DNA of 64,000 nt from Labilibacter marinus. GTDB lineage: Bacteria > Bacteroidota > Bacteroidia > Bacteroidales > Marinilabiliaceae. This document shows, piece after piece, positions 24,050 through 32,664 of this stretch (its first letter is position 1; each line of letters begins with the position of its first letter). A model generated the notes under the pieces. That model worked only from the letters and a program-made list of their open reading frames with translations. It was not told the origin of the DNA and did not search any database. The stretch lies in contig NZ_LXYE02000053.1 of NCBI RefSeq assembly GCF_001659685.2, forward strand, positions 1-64,000, given 5' to 3'. The position numbers and the translations under genes are program-made.

Positions 24050-24970
24050 TTATTTTTGTGGTAAAAATATTTCTGAAATCATGCATCTGGCACTACCTCC
24101 GCCAATGGTTTCAATGGTATCAATAGGTATTGGACAAGGCTCGCAATAAGTATCTAAGGCTAGTTTCTGATAATCACTTAATATATTATAGGCGCTTTGC
24201 GACATAACCAATATTTCTTTTTGGTCTTTATTTTTTAAGGATAGCATATTGCCTGCAAAATGATTGACCTGATCTAATGAGATATCAATAATTTCATGGC
24301 CTGTAGATTCCAGCGAATTAATTACTAGTTTTTTTTCTTCTTCATCAATAATACTTTCTAAACAGATAACTGAGAATTTTTCGCTAACACACATCATTAC
24401 ATTGGTGTGATATATTTCTTGTCCGTTTTTATCAGTCGATGTAAAGGCAATTGGCTTATATCCGATTTTATTACAGAGTTCATTCAATACATCTTTATCT
24501 GTGCGAGGAGATATACATGCATAAGCGAGTTTGTTAATGTGATCGAAAATAATACTTCCCGTACCTTCTAAAAATTTGTGTTGTTTTTCATATTCTGATA
24601 GATCTATCAATTCTGAAATTTCAAATTGCTCTTTAATCTGATTTAAAATTTCGGGTCTTTTTTCGGCCTGGCGGTTGGGTGTGGCCATTGGGTATAAAAT
24701 GGCTTTCCCATTAGCATGGAAAGATCCCCAATTGTTTGGAAATATAGCATCAGGTTTCTTCGGTTCGTCCGTATCCTGAACTACCATAACATTTATGCCT
24801 TTTAACTTTAAATGCTCGGCAAAGGCGTCAAACTCTGCTATGACTCTTTGTTTTAAATCATCCTGAGATAATTCTGTTTTGTTTTGAAATGCATTAGAAA
24901 CAGCTGTTTCTGCATTGAAACCAAAATTTGCAGGTCGAACTAGGAATATGTTCGAGGTAGATTGTATCAT
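24050..24970 (-). CDS. ctlX: CtlX-type amidinohydrolase (citrulline utilization hydrolase / arginine deiminase-related)
   Basis: A 306-residue guanidino-group-modifying enzyme. Motifs seen are VRPANFGFN at the start, DAIFPNNWGS, FLEGTGSIIFDH, the catalytic-His region YHTNVMMCV and the C-terminal GGGSARCMISEIFLP with the nucleophilic Cys. These fit the CtlX/amidinotransferase-superfamily hydrolase group common in Bacteroidota and annotated for citrulline (or arginine) use. The precise substrate cannot be read from the sequence. It stands alone with its own terminator, with no ornithine carbamoyltransferase or arginase gene nearby. Confidence 0.88.
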   Translation of the reverse strand: MIQSTSNIFLVRPANFGFNAETAVSNAFQNKTELSQDDLKQRVIAEFDAFAEHLKLKGINVMVVQDTDEPKKPDAIFPNNWGSFHANGKAILYPMATPNRQAEKRPEILNQIKEQFEISELIDLSEYEKQHKFLEGTGSIIFDHINKLAYACISPRTDKDVLNELCNKIGYKPIAFTSTDKNGQEIYHTNVMMCVSEKFSVICLESIIDEEEKKLVINSLESTGHEIIDISLDQVNHFAGNMLSLKNKDQKEILVMSQSAYNILSDYQKLALDTYCEPCPIPIDTIETIGGGSARCMISEIFLPQK

Positions 24971-25041
24971 TATCGTAAATCAATTAATTATGAATGTAAA
25001 TTTAGAAACATACTACTTTGCGTAAAATGATAAAACTTAGC

Positions 25042-25074
25042 AAAAAAAAAGGCTGTTGAAAATTTTCAACAGCC
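25042..25074 (-). terminator. Terminator after the M3 peptidase gene
   Basis: Perfect minus-strand hairpin GGCTGTTGAAAATTTTCAACAGCC (24-base palindrome), followed by nine T, 25 bases after the stop codon. Confidence 0.95.
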
Positions 25075-25098
25075 TTGAACCTATAAAATGTATTATTT

Positions 25099-27204
25099 CT
25101 AAATCAAACCTCTATCGTTTAATAGAGCTTTTTCGTCTGGTTCCGCACCTCTAAACTTTTTGTACAGAATCATTGGGTCTTCAGTTCCACCTCTTTCTAG
25201 TATGTTTTCTCGGAATTTTTTAGCTGTCTCCTGATCGAAAATGCCATTCTCTCTAAATGCTTGGAAAGCATCAGAATCTAAAATAGCAGACCAGATATAA
25301 GCATAATAACCTGCTGAATAACCTCCAGAGAATACGTGGTTAAAATATGTACTTCTGTATCGGGTAACTATTTCTGGGATAAGTCCCATTTTGGCAACAG
25401 ATTCTTTTTCGAAATCATTAGGATTCATCGTTAGTGCTTCCGTTAAGGTATGGTAATCCATATCCATAATAGCTGCCGCTAGATATTCTGTAGTGATAAA
25501 ACCTTGGTTAAATTTAGAGCTCTTCTGAATTTTAGCAATTAACTCATCCGATATAACTTCGTCAGTTTTATAATGCTTGCCGTAAACTTTTAAAAGTTCA
25601 GGTTGTGCAGCCCAGTGCTCCATAATTTGCGAAGGAAGCTCCACGAAATCTCTTGGTACCGCAGTTCCAGATAATGAGTTGTACTCACATTTAGAAAGTA
25701 GTCCGTGTAAAGCGTGGCCAAACTCATGAAATAGAGTAGAAGTTTCGTCAAAGCTTAATAAAGCTGGAGTATCTTCTGTTGGGCTAGTAAAGTTACAAAC
25801 CATAGTAATGATAGGAGCAATGTGCTTACCATCTTTCACTTCTTGTTTGCGATATGAGCTCATCCAAGCACCACCTCTTTTGCTTTCTCTAGGATGAAAA
25901 TCCATAAACAGAATTCCTACATGAGTATCGTCTGCTTCTTTTACTTCAAAAGAAATTGCATCAGGATGAGGAGTAGGAAGGTCTGTTCTCTCTTCAAATT
26001 TTAATCCGTATAGGTTTGTTGCAGTATATAATATACCATCTACCACGTTGCTTAATTCAAAATATGGACGTATTTCGCTTTCGTCTAAATCATACTTTGC
26101 TTTCTTCACTTTTTCAGAATAGTACCACCAATCCCAAGGCTCAAGCGTAAAGTTTCCGCCTTCTGAATCAATTATATTTTGCATATCGGCCACTTCTTGC
26201 TTAGCAACTTTTAAAGACTTCTCCATGAGAAACGAAAGTTTGTCATTAACCGTTTCTGGAGTCTTAGCCATATTCTTTTCAAGAATAAAAGATGCATGGT
26301 TTTCGTAACCTAAAAGCTTAGCTCTTTGAACGCGCAAAGAGGCAATCTTTTTAATGTTCTCCTTATTGTCGTATTCGTTATTGTTGTCGCCTCTATTAAT
26401 GTATGCTTTAAATAATTTTTCTCTTAAAGCTCTATTGGTTGAGTATTGTAAAAATGGAGTAATGCTTGGGCGATGTGTAGTGAAAACCCATTTACCTTCT
26501 TGGTCATGATCTTTAGCTGCTTTCGCTGCTGCGTCAATTTGTCCTTTTGTTAAACCATCTAAATCTTCTTTTTTATCAACAACCATTATGTAGTCGTTGG
26601 TTTCGTTTAGTACATTATCGCCAAACTGAAGTGTTAACAAGGATAATTGCTCATTTATATTTCTGAATTCATCCTTTGACTCTGCAGGAAGATTAGCACC
26701 GCCTCTTGTAAAAGCTTGGTAAGTTTTTTCAAGTAACATGGCTTTTTCACCGGAAAGATTCAGTTCACCCTTTTGCTCGTATACCGATTTAATTTTAGCA
26801 AATAAAGCTTCATTTAAATATATATCATCACTAAGTTTAGATAACATTGGAGCTACTTCTTTAGCGATAGCTTTTAACGAATCGTTGGTGTTAGCGCCTG
26901 TGAGGTTATAAAAAACACTACTTACCTTGTCTAGTAACGGACCGCTATATTCGAGTGCTTCAATGGTGTTTTCAAAACTAGCAGCATCTTTGTTTGCTAC
27001 AATAACACTTATATTATTTTGCTGTTCTGCAATAGCTGCGTTAAAAGCCGGTAAAAAGTGCGAAGGTTTTATTTCGTTAAAAGGTGCAATTTGGAATGGT
27101 GTGGTATACTCATTCAGTAATGGGTTGTCATTCATTGCTTTTTCTGTTTTACATCCGATAATGAGAAGGCACATCATCGAAACCAAAATAGTGAGTTTTT
27201 GCAT
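25099..27204 (-). CDS. M3-family peptidase lipoprotein (peptidyl-dipeptidase Dcp / oligopeptidase-like)
   Basis: A secreted zinc peptidase that trims oligopeptides. The 701-residue product has a lipobox (MCLLIIGC, Cys at residue 18), so it should be anchored in the cell envelope. It has the M3 catalytic motif FHEFGHALHGLLS and the downstream conserved HVFSGGYSAGYYAYIWS and AGYYAY-type region. The length fits Dcp/thimet-type enzymes. It is expressed alone between a -7 box and a strong terminator. Together with TonB-linked uptake systems it could supply dipeptides. Confidence 0.92.
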   Translation of the reverse strand: MQKLTILVSMMCLLIIGCKTEKAMNDNPLLNEYTTPFQIAPFNEIKPSHFLPAFNAAIAEQQNNISVIVANKDAASFENTIEALEYSGPLLDKVSSVFYNLTGANTNDSLKAIAKEVAPMLSKLSDDIYLNEALFAKIKSVYEQKGELNLSGEKAMLLEKTYQAFTRGGANLPAESKDEFRNINEQLSLLTLQFGDNVLNETNDYIMVVDKKEDLDGLTKGQIDAAAKAAKDHDQEGKWVFTTHRPSITPFLQYSTNRALREKLFKAYINRGDNNNEYDNKENIKKIASLRVQRAKLLGYENHASFILEKNMAKTPETVNDKLSFLMEKSLKVAKQEVADMQNIIDSEGGNFTLEPWDWWYYSEKVKKAKYDLDESEIRPYFELSNVVDGILYTATNLYGLKFEERTDLPTPHPDAISFEVKEADDTHVGILFMDFHPRESKRGGAWMSSYRKQEVKDGKHIAPIITMVCNFTSPTEDTPALLSFDETSTLFHEFGHALHGLLSKCEYNSLSGTAVPRDFVELPSQIMEHWAAQPELLKVYGKHYKTDEVISDELIAKIQKSSKFNQGFITTEYLAAAIMDMDYHTLTEALTMNPNDFEKESVAKMGLIPEIVTRYRSTYFNHVFSGGYSAGYYAYIWSAILDSDAFQAFRENGIFDQETAKKFRENILERGGTEDPMILYKKFRGAEPDEKALLNDRGLI

Positions 27205-27232
27205 AATGGATAAATTATTAATTGGTTTGATG

Positions 27233-27240
27233 CAAAAATA
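27233..27240 (-). promoter_or_regulatory. -7 box for the M3 peptidase gene (TATTTTTG)
   Basis: Minus-strand TATTTTTG matches TAnnTTTG and lies 28 bases before the start codon. Confidence 0.5.
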
Positions 27241-27591
27241 CTTATTACACTACTAAATAATAATGACTAAATTCATGATTGATAATTTATCGCATTATGA
27301 TTGTTTCTGATGGAATTAAAATTGATGCATATAATTACGAATTGTTAGCGGTGTTGTGTCTGTGGTTATGATTTGGAAGTTATGGTGCTTTGGATCGAAA
27401 ACTTCTTTGTAAAATTCGAAATCTATTTCCTTAAATAAAGAAATAATTCTGTAATTGTTTATAGCACAATACTTTCTCTATTTATATGAAAACGTTAATT
27501 TATTGATTGCTAACCTGTCACACGTATATATTTATGTTGTAAAACAATCATCTTTTTTGCATTAAATGATGGTTGAGGTCATTTAAAGTCT

Positions 27592-27599
27592 TATTTTTG
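27592..27599 (+). promoter_or_regulatory. -7 box for the methylmalonyl-CoA operon (TATTTTTG)
   Basis: TATTTTTG matches TAnnTTTG, 42 bases before the mce start codon. A TTG at 27573-27575 is 16 bases upstream, shorter than the usual 19-21. Confidence 0.5.
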
Positions 27600-27641
27600 T
27601 GCTCGATTCTGAAATAAGTAATAATTCAAAAAAATAAGATA

Positions 27642-28058
27642 ATGAGTATGAAACCATCGCACATTGAGCACATTGGTATTGCAGTTAAAAGTTTAGATGA
27701 CGCTATTCCATTTTATGAAAAAGCTTTTGGATTAGAATGTTATGCTGTTGAAGAGGTTCAAGAGCAAAAGGTAAAAACAGCTTTTTTTAAGGTTGGACAA
27801 ACCAAAATTGAGTTGTTAGAGTCAACTGATCCTGAAGGTCCTGTTGGAAAATTTATTGAGAAAAAAGGAGAAGGCGTACATCACCTTGCTTTTGCTGTTG
27901 AGAATTTAGCAGAAAAATTAGTTTCTATTCAAGAAGCTGGTGTAAAAGTAATTGACAAAACTCCTCGTCAAGGTGCTGAAGGATTAAATATTGGTTTCTT
28001 ACATCCAAAATCAACTTTTGGTGTATTAACAGAGTTGTGCGAAGATCCTGCTAAGTAA
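27642..28058 (+). CDS. mce: Methylmalonyl-CoA epimerase
   Basis: Interconverts (R)- and (S)-methylmalonyl-CoA, linking the B12-dependent mutase to the decarboxylase. The 138-residue vicinal-oxygen-chelate protein has HIEHIGIAVKSLDDAIPFYE (metal His), KIELLESTDPEGP, GVHHLAFAVENL (metal His) and LHPKSTFGVLTEL (metal Glu), all typical of the family. It begins the operon and is 21 bases from mmdA. An alternative start at the second Met (MKPSHIEH) is possible. The mutase itself is not in this window. Confidence 0.96.
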   Translation: MSMKPSHIEHIGIAVKSLDDAIPFYEKAFGLECYAVEEVQEQKVKTAFFKVGQTKIELLESTDPEGPVGKFIEKKGEGVHHLAFAVENLAEKLVSIQEAGVKVIDKTPRQGAEGLNIGFLHPKSTFGVLTELCEDPAK

Positions 28059-28079
28059 AAATTTGAAATATATTATTAG

Positions 28080-29639
28080 ATGTCAAGTCAAGATAAAATT
28101 AAAAAGCTTATTGACCTTAGAAATGAGGCTAAGTTAGGTGGCGGTCAAAAAAGAATTGATGGTCAGCATGCAAAAGGAAAACTAACTGCTCGTGAGCGTA
28201 TTGAAGCGCTTTTAGATGAGGGTAGTTTTGAAGAGTTTGATATGTTTGTTACCCACCGTTGTGTAAACTTCGGAATGGAGAAGAAGAAATTCATGGGTGA
28301 CGGAGTAGTAACTGGTCACGGTACTATCGATGGCCGTGTTGTTTATATATTCTCAAAGGACTTTACGGTTTTAGGAGGTTCATTGTCAGAAACAATGGCT
28401 GGAAAAATTTGTAAAGTAATGGATATGGCAATGAAAGCTGGTGCTCCAATGATCGGAATTAACGATTCTGGTGGTGCTCGTATCCAAGAGGGGGTAACTG
28501 CTCTAGCGGGTTATGCTGAAATTTTCCAACGTAACATTGAGGCTTCAGGAGTAATTCCGCAAATTTCTGCGATTTTTGGTCCTTGTGCTGGTGGAGATGT
28601 ATATTCTCCTGCGCTTACTGACTTTATTATGATGACTGAGGAGAACTCTTATATGTTCGTAACTGGTCCTAAAGTTGTAAAAACGGTAACAGGTGAAGAT
28701 ATTTCTGTTGCAGATTTAGGTGGAGCTCACGTTCATGCATCTAAATCAGGTGTAGCACATTTCGAGTTGGAGAATGAACAGGAAGGGTTATTGTTGATCA
28801 GAAAACTTCTTTCTTATATGCCTCAAAATAATCTTGAGGAAGCTCCGATATTAGAAACTAGTGATCCTATTGATCGTTTAGACGACGTTTTAAATACAAT
28901 CATTCCAGATAACCCTAACATGCCATACGACATGAAAGAGGTTATTCATACGTTAGCGGATGATGCTGAGTTTTTAGAAGTACACAGAAATTATGCTAAA
29001 AATATTTTAGTAGGATTTTGTCGTATGGGCGGACAATCTGTAGGTGTTGTAGCTAACCAGCCAAGTTTCCTTGCGGGAGTTCTTGATTGTGATGCTTCGC
29101 GTAAAGCAGCTCGTTTTGTACGTTTTTGTGATGCCTTTAATATTCCAATCCTTACTTTAGTTGACGTTCCTGGTTTCTTACCTGGTAGTGGACAGGAGTA
29201 TGCTGGTATTATTACTCATGGTGCAAAATTAATGTTTGCGTATGGTGAAGCTACAGTTCCTAAAATTACGGTAACACTTCGTAAGTCATACGGTGGTGCG
29301 CATGATGTAATGAGCTGTAAGCAACTTAAAGGTGACCTTAACTATGCATGGCCTTCAGCTGAGATTGCTGTTATGGGTGCTAAAGGTGCTATTGAGGTTC
29401 TTGAAGGACGTGCTATGTCAGCAATCGAGGATCCAGAAGAGAAAAAGAAGTATGCAGCAGACAAAGAAGCTGAGTATACTGAGAAATTCTCTAATCCATA
29501 CAATGCAGCAGCGCATGGTTATATCGATGATGTAATTGAGCCACGAAATACTCGTTTCCGCGTAATTAGAGGATTACAGGTTCTTCAGACTAAAAAGGTG
29601 AGTATGCCTCCTAAGAAGCACGGAAATATTCCATTGTAA
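28080..29639 (+). CDS. mmdA: Methylmalonyl-CoA decarboxylase alpha subunit (acyl-CoA carboxylase carboxyltransferase)
   Basis: Transfers the carboxyl group from methylmalonyl-CoA to biotin, the first step of the sodium-pumping decarboxylase. The 519-residue protein shows the two crotonase-type halves of carboxyltransferases: [60 protein letters not shown], and in the second half [15 protein letters not shown] and [16 protein letters not shown]. The same fold serves propionyl-CoA carboxylase beta chains. The neighbours (OadG-like, biotin carrier, OadB-like) make the decarboxylase role the better call. Confidence 0.94.
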   Translation: MSSQDKIKKLIDLRNEAKLGGGQKRIDGQHAKGKLTARERIEALLDEGSFEEFDMFVTHRCVNFGMEKKKFMGDGVVTGHGTIDGRVVYIFSKDFTVLGGSLSETMAGKICKVMDMAMKAGAPMIGINDSGGARIQEGVTALAGYAEIFQRNIEASGVIPQISAIFGPCAGGDVYSPALTDFIMMTEENSYMFVTGPKVVKTVTGEDISVADLGGAHVHASKSGVAHFELENEQEGLLLIRKLLSYMPQNNLEEAPILETSDPIDRLDDVLNTIIPDNPNMPYDMKEVIHTLADDAEFLEVHRNYAKNILVGFCRMGGQSVGVVANQPSFLAGVLDCDASRKAARFVRFCDAFNIPILTLVDVPGFLPGSGQEYAGIITHGAKLMFAYGEATVPKITVTLRKSYGGAHDVMSCKQLKGDLNYAWPSAEIAVMGAKGAIEVLEGRAMSAIEDPEEKKKYAADKEAEYTEKFSNPYNAAAHGYIDDVIEPRNTRFRVIRGLQVLQTKKVSMPPKKHGNIPL

Positions 29640-29655
29640 TAAATAACTAATAGAT

Positions 29656-30039
29656 ATGACTTTACTAAGTGTTGAATCAAGTACTTGGACCATAACTATT
29701 TTAGGTTGGGCAATTGTTTTTGTTGCCCTGCTTTTTTTAGTAGGTATATTTCTAACGATTCCAAAGATTATACGTTGGGCATCTAATAGAAAAGTAAGAG
29801 TCGTTGAAAACGGGCAAGAGGTTGTTAAGGATATTAATGACATTTCAGGAGAAACCAATGCGGTAATTGCTACCGCATTGCACCTGTTTTTAAACGAGAA
29901 TCACGATGACGAAAGTAATGTAATTACCATTAAACAGGTACAAAGACGTTACTCTCCCTGGAGTTCAAAATTATATGGAATGACTAATTATGGTTTTCCG
30001 CATAATGTTTCAAAACAAAACCGTTATAGCCGTAGATAA
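29656..30039 (+). CDS. OadG-family (delta/gamma) subunit of the Na+-pumping decarboxylase
   Basis: A 127-residue protein with one N-terminal membrane helix (about 14-37) and a polar C-terminal half ending in basic residues (SKQNRYSRR). It shows the arrangement typical of OadG/MmdD subunits, which stabilise the complex. It includes the segment ETNAVIATALHLFLNENHDDES, seen in many Bacteroidota OadG-like proteins. It is 16 bases after mmdA. A 181-base gap with an inverted repeat separates it from the biotin carrier. Confidence 0.85.
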   Translation: MTLLSVESSTWTITILGWAIVFVALLFLVGIFLTIPKIIRWASNRKVRVVENGQEVVKDINDISGETNAVIATALHLFLNENHDDESNVITIKQVQRRYSPWSSKLYGMTNYGFPHNVSKQNRYSRR

Positions 30040-30145
30040 TTCCCCTTTTCTACACACGACTATCTGTTTTTAGTTTTCATGTTTGTTAAGTATAACATAA
30101 CCATATTAACGTACATGATTTTAGTAACATCTGGTAAGGTTAATG

Positions 30146-30183
30146 TAACAAATAAGCTCAATTAAAAAGGTGTTTATTTGTTA
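30146..30183. promoter_or_regulatory. Perfect inverted repeat inside the decarboxylase operon
   Basis: TAACAAATAA (30146-30155) and TTATTTGTTA (30174-30183) are perfect 10-base inverted copies with an 18-base spacer, 38 bases before the biotin carrier start. It could be an operator, an mRNA hairpin that sets subunit ratios, or a processing site. No T-tract follows. Confidence 0.5.
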
Positions 30184-30220
30184 TATCAGCTACAGATGAA
30201 ATAAACATAAAATTAGACAA

Positions 30221-30646
30221 ATGAAAAAGTTTGATTTTTCCGTAGCAGGAAATAAATATAACGTTGAAGTTAAAGACTTCGAAGATTCGGTTGCGACTGT
30301 ATCGGTAAATGGTACTATCTACGAAGTAGAGGTGCATCAAGATAAAAAAGCGGTTTCTAAAACTCCAAAGTTGGTACGTAAAGCAGTTACGCCACAACCA
30401 GGAGAAGGAGCTGTGCCGCAAAAAGCAACAGGTGCTGGAGCTGTTAAAGCACCGCTTCCAGGTAATATCTTTAAAATTGAGGTAGCTGTTGGTGATACTG
30501 TTGTAAAAGGCGATGTTCTTCTTGTAATGGAGGCCATGAAAATGGAGAATAATGTATTAGCTGAAAAAGGTGGGGTAGTAAAATCAATTAAAGTTGGTTT
30601 GGGTGACGCAGTGCTTCAAAACGACATATTAATTGAATTTGAATAG
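30221..30646 (+). CDS. Biotin carboxyl carrier subunit (MmdC-like)
   Basis: A 141-residue carrier protein. A short N-terminal domain is followed by an Ala/Pro/Gly/Lys-rich linker (about 50-75, TPQPGEGAVPQKATGAGAVK) and a C-terminal biotinyl domain with the biotinylation motif EAMKMEN (Lys in A-M-K-M). It shuttles the carboxyl group between the transferase (MmdA) and the membrane decarboxylase. It is 2 bases before the OadB-like gene. Confidence 0.94.
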   Translation: MKKFDFSVAGNKYNVEVKDFEDSVATVSVNGTIYEVEVHQDKKAVSKTPKLVRKAVTPQPGEGAVPQKATGAGAVKAPLPGNIFKIEVAVGDTVVKGDVLLVMEAMKMENNVLAEKGGVVKSIKVGLGDAVLQNDILIEFE

Positions 30647-30648
30647 CC

Positions 30649-31929
30649 ATGAAAAAGCACATAACTACATTTATTACATTAACCTTTTTGCTTTGCTTAC
30701 AAGTTGTTTTTGGTACAGATATTATGGCTGCACCAGAAGCGGTTGGAGCAATGGATGGTTTAACTACTCTTTGGAACTTTACTGGCTTTGCTAATATCGA
30801 TTATTTTAATCTGATAATGATCTCGGTTGGTTTGTTCTTTATCTTCCTTGCGGTTAAATATGATTACGAACCTTTGTTATTAATACCTATAGGAACTGGT
30901 ATTATTTTAGGTAATATACCTGGAGCGGAAGCTTATGGTGTATATGCTAAGGATTATTTAACTTCATTAGTTGCTAGTGGGCAATTGGATGCTGGCCAAG
31001 CTACTCCTTCTGTCTTGGAATACCTATATTTCGGTGTACAGCAAGGTATTTACCCTCCTTTAATTTTCTTAGGTATTGGTGCGATGACTGATTTTTCTTC
31101 GCTGATATCTAATCCTAAATTAATGATTCTAGGAGCGGCTGCTCAAATTGGAATTTTCGCTACTTTTCTTGGTGCTTCGGCTTTAGGCTTTACGCCTCAG
31201 GAAGCAGGAGCAATTGGTATTATTGGTGGAGCTGATGGTCCTACGGCTATCTTCTTATCATCGAAGTTAGCGCCACACTTGATGGGAGCTATTGCAATTG
31301 CAGCTTATTCATATATGGCTTTGGTTCCAGTAATCCAGCCGCCTATTATGCGTTTGATTATTCCTAAAAAAGAGCGTGCTATCAAAATGAAACCACCAAG
31401 AGCGGTTTCGAAAACGGAGAAAATAATGTTTCCGTTGATAGCGTTGTTGCTAACTACGTTTATATCACCGTCAGCCTTACCTCTTTTGGGTATGTTGTTC
31501 TTTGGTAATTTATTAAAAGAATCGGGAGTAACAGAGCGTTTAGCTGATACTGCTAGGAATTCGTTAATTAATATTATAACTATTCTTTTAGGAATTACGG
31601 TTGGAGCTTCTACACAAGCTAGTGTATTTTTAACTACTGATTCGTTAAAAATATTCGGACTGGGAGCTTTATCATTTATTGTAGCAACTGCTGGAGGTTT
31701 GTTATTTGCTCGTTTCTTAAATGTATTCTTGCATAAGAATAATAAGATTAATCCTTTAATTGGTGCTGCTGGGGTGTCTGCGGTGCCAGATTCAGCTAGA
31801 GTTGTTCAGCAGGAAGGGTTAAAAACGGATCCGAATAATCACCTACTAATGCATGCTATGGCACCTAATGTTTCTGGTGTTATTGGGTCTGCGGTTGCGG
31901 CAGGTATTATGCTTAGCTTCTTATTGTAA
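30649..31929 (+). CDS. Sodium-translocating decarboxylase beta subunit (OadB/MmdB-like)
   Basis: An integral membrane protein of 426 residues that decarboxylates carboxybiotin and exports Na+. It has about ten hydrophobic segments and the OadB signatures GIGAMTDFSSLISNPK, GIIGGADGPTAIFLSSKLAPHL and GAAGVSAVPDSARVVQ, plus MHAMAPNVSGVIGSAVAAG. The N-terminus carries a signal-like segment (about 7-28) before the first conserved helix. It is the last gene, followed by a strong terminator. Confidence 0.95.
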   Translation: MKKHITTFITLTFLLCLQVVFGTDIMAAPEAVGAMDGLTTLWNFTGFANIDYFNLIMISVGLFFIFLAVKYDYEPLLLIPIGTGIILGNIPGAEAYGVYAKDYLTSLVASGQLDAGQATPSVLEYLYFGVQQGIYPPLIFLGIGAMTDFSSLISNPKLMILGAAAQIGIFATFLGASALGFTPQEAGAIGIIGGADGPTAIFLSSKLAPHLMGAIAIAAYSYMALVPVIQPPIMRLIIPKKERAIKMKPPRAVSKTEKIMFPLIALLLTTFISPSALPLLGMLFFGNLLKESGVTERLADTARNSLINIITILLGITVGASTQASVFLTTDSLKIFGLGALSFIVATAGGLLFARFLNVFLHKNNKINPLIGAAGVSAVPDSARVVQQEGLKTDPNNHLLMHAMAPNVSGVIGSAVAAGIMLSFLL

Positions 31930-31957
31930 TAAAATAAACATTAAAGATAATAATATA

Positions 31958-31988
31958 AAGGATCGTCATTTTGGCGATCCTTTTTTTT
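31958..31988 (+). terminator. Terminator of the methylmalonyl-CoA decarboxylase operon
   Basis: AAGGATCGTC pairs with GGCGATCCTT (one G-T pair) with a short loop, followed by a run of eight to ten T. It lies 28 bases after the last stop codon. Confidence 0.95.
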
Positions 31989-32377
31989 GCTAGAATCGCA
32001 TTTACATAAATTAACATTTAAAAATATATTTTTGCATATTGTAAATATATTTTTAAATTTGTTAGGGTTTAACTAAAAAGAAAAATGTAATAGAATAAAT
32101 AGGATATAGAATATATTGTGTTTGTTTTATGGTTAGCCCCCATTTTTCACCAAGCCATTCTCTTTTTTATGCGTTTTCGCAGGCTGCACTATGTGTTTGT
32201 TCAAGTCGTTTGGATAATATATGTTTTTTAATTACGTTTGCAGTGTTGATTTTTGAACAGATAGAACGAAAGTTTTATTACTTGAAAGATCATAAGTCTA
32301 ATAAGTATTTCTGTTAGCATCTATAATCTAACCATACATTAACTTTTAAACTGTAAGTAAAATATTAATTTTAATTT

Positions 32378-32385
32378 TATATTTG
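32378..32385 (+). promoter_or_regulatory. -7 box (TATATTTG) before the SusC gene
   Basis: TATATTTG matches TAnnTTTG, 279 bases before the susC start, without a -33 TTTG. That is consistent with an activator- or ECF-sigma-dependent glycan-locus promoter. Two 11-base direct repeats AAACTGTAAGT flank it (32348-32358 and 32398-32408) and may be regulator sites. Confidence 0.5.
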
Positions 32386-32664
32386 CAGTCTATTTACAAA
32401 CTGTAAGTGTTCCCCCACTTTTGTAGATAGATTAACTCACATAAATGAATTATACAATAACAAAAACCTTTAATCGTATGGAAGTCAAAAAAACAATCCA
32501 ACAAGTTTTATAGTTGAAGAAATTATTCTTCAGATTTTATTAGATGCCCAAAGTGCGTCTAATTATTGATTCGTTATGCACGATCGGTATTGATGTATCG
32601 TGACTCTCAGTATTGAATTATCTTTTTTTTAAATACACATTTATTAATTTAAACCTTTTGTTTT
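32386..32664 (+). promoter_or_regulatory. Long structured 5' leader of susC
   Basis: Non-coding except for an 11-codon open frame, ATG at 32478 to TAG at 32513 (MEVKKTIQQVL). It is followed by two hairpins: ATTAGATGC/GCGTCTAAT (32539-32547 with 32555-32563, one G-T pair) and CACGAT/ATCGTG (32579-32584 with 32597-32602). Leaders of this kind in Bacteroidota glycan loci are often sites of post-transcriptional control; its function here is inferred. The rest of the 735-base gap (31989-32377) shows nothing else I can support. Confidence 0.45.

Larger units (their letters stand above)
27205..27641. other. 437-base divergent promoter region
   Basis: AT-rich non-coding spacer between the M3 peptidase and the methylmalonyl-CoA operon. 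It holds a minus-strand -7 box at 27233-27240 and a plus-strand one at 27592-27599. I see no further coding frame, hairpin or repeat in the rest. Confidence 0.6.

Noticed and set aside
28080-29639. Propionyl-CoA carboxylase beta subunit
   Set aside because: The fold is the same, but the adjacent OadG, biotin-carrier and OadB-like genes indicate the decarboxylase complex.
32129-32317. 62-codon open frame in the gap before susC
   Set aside because: No family resemblance, biased composition and no start context; it lies in AT-rich regulatory DNA upstream of a -7 box and is probably chance.
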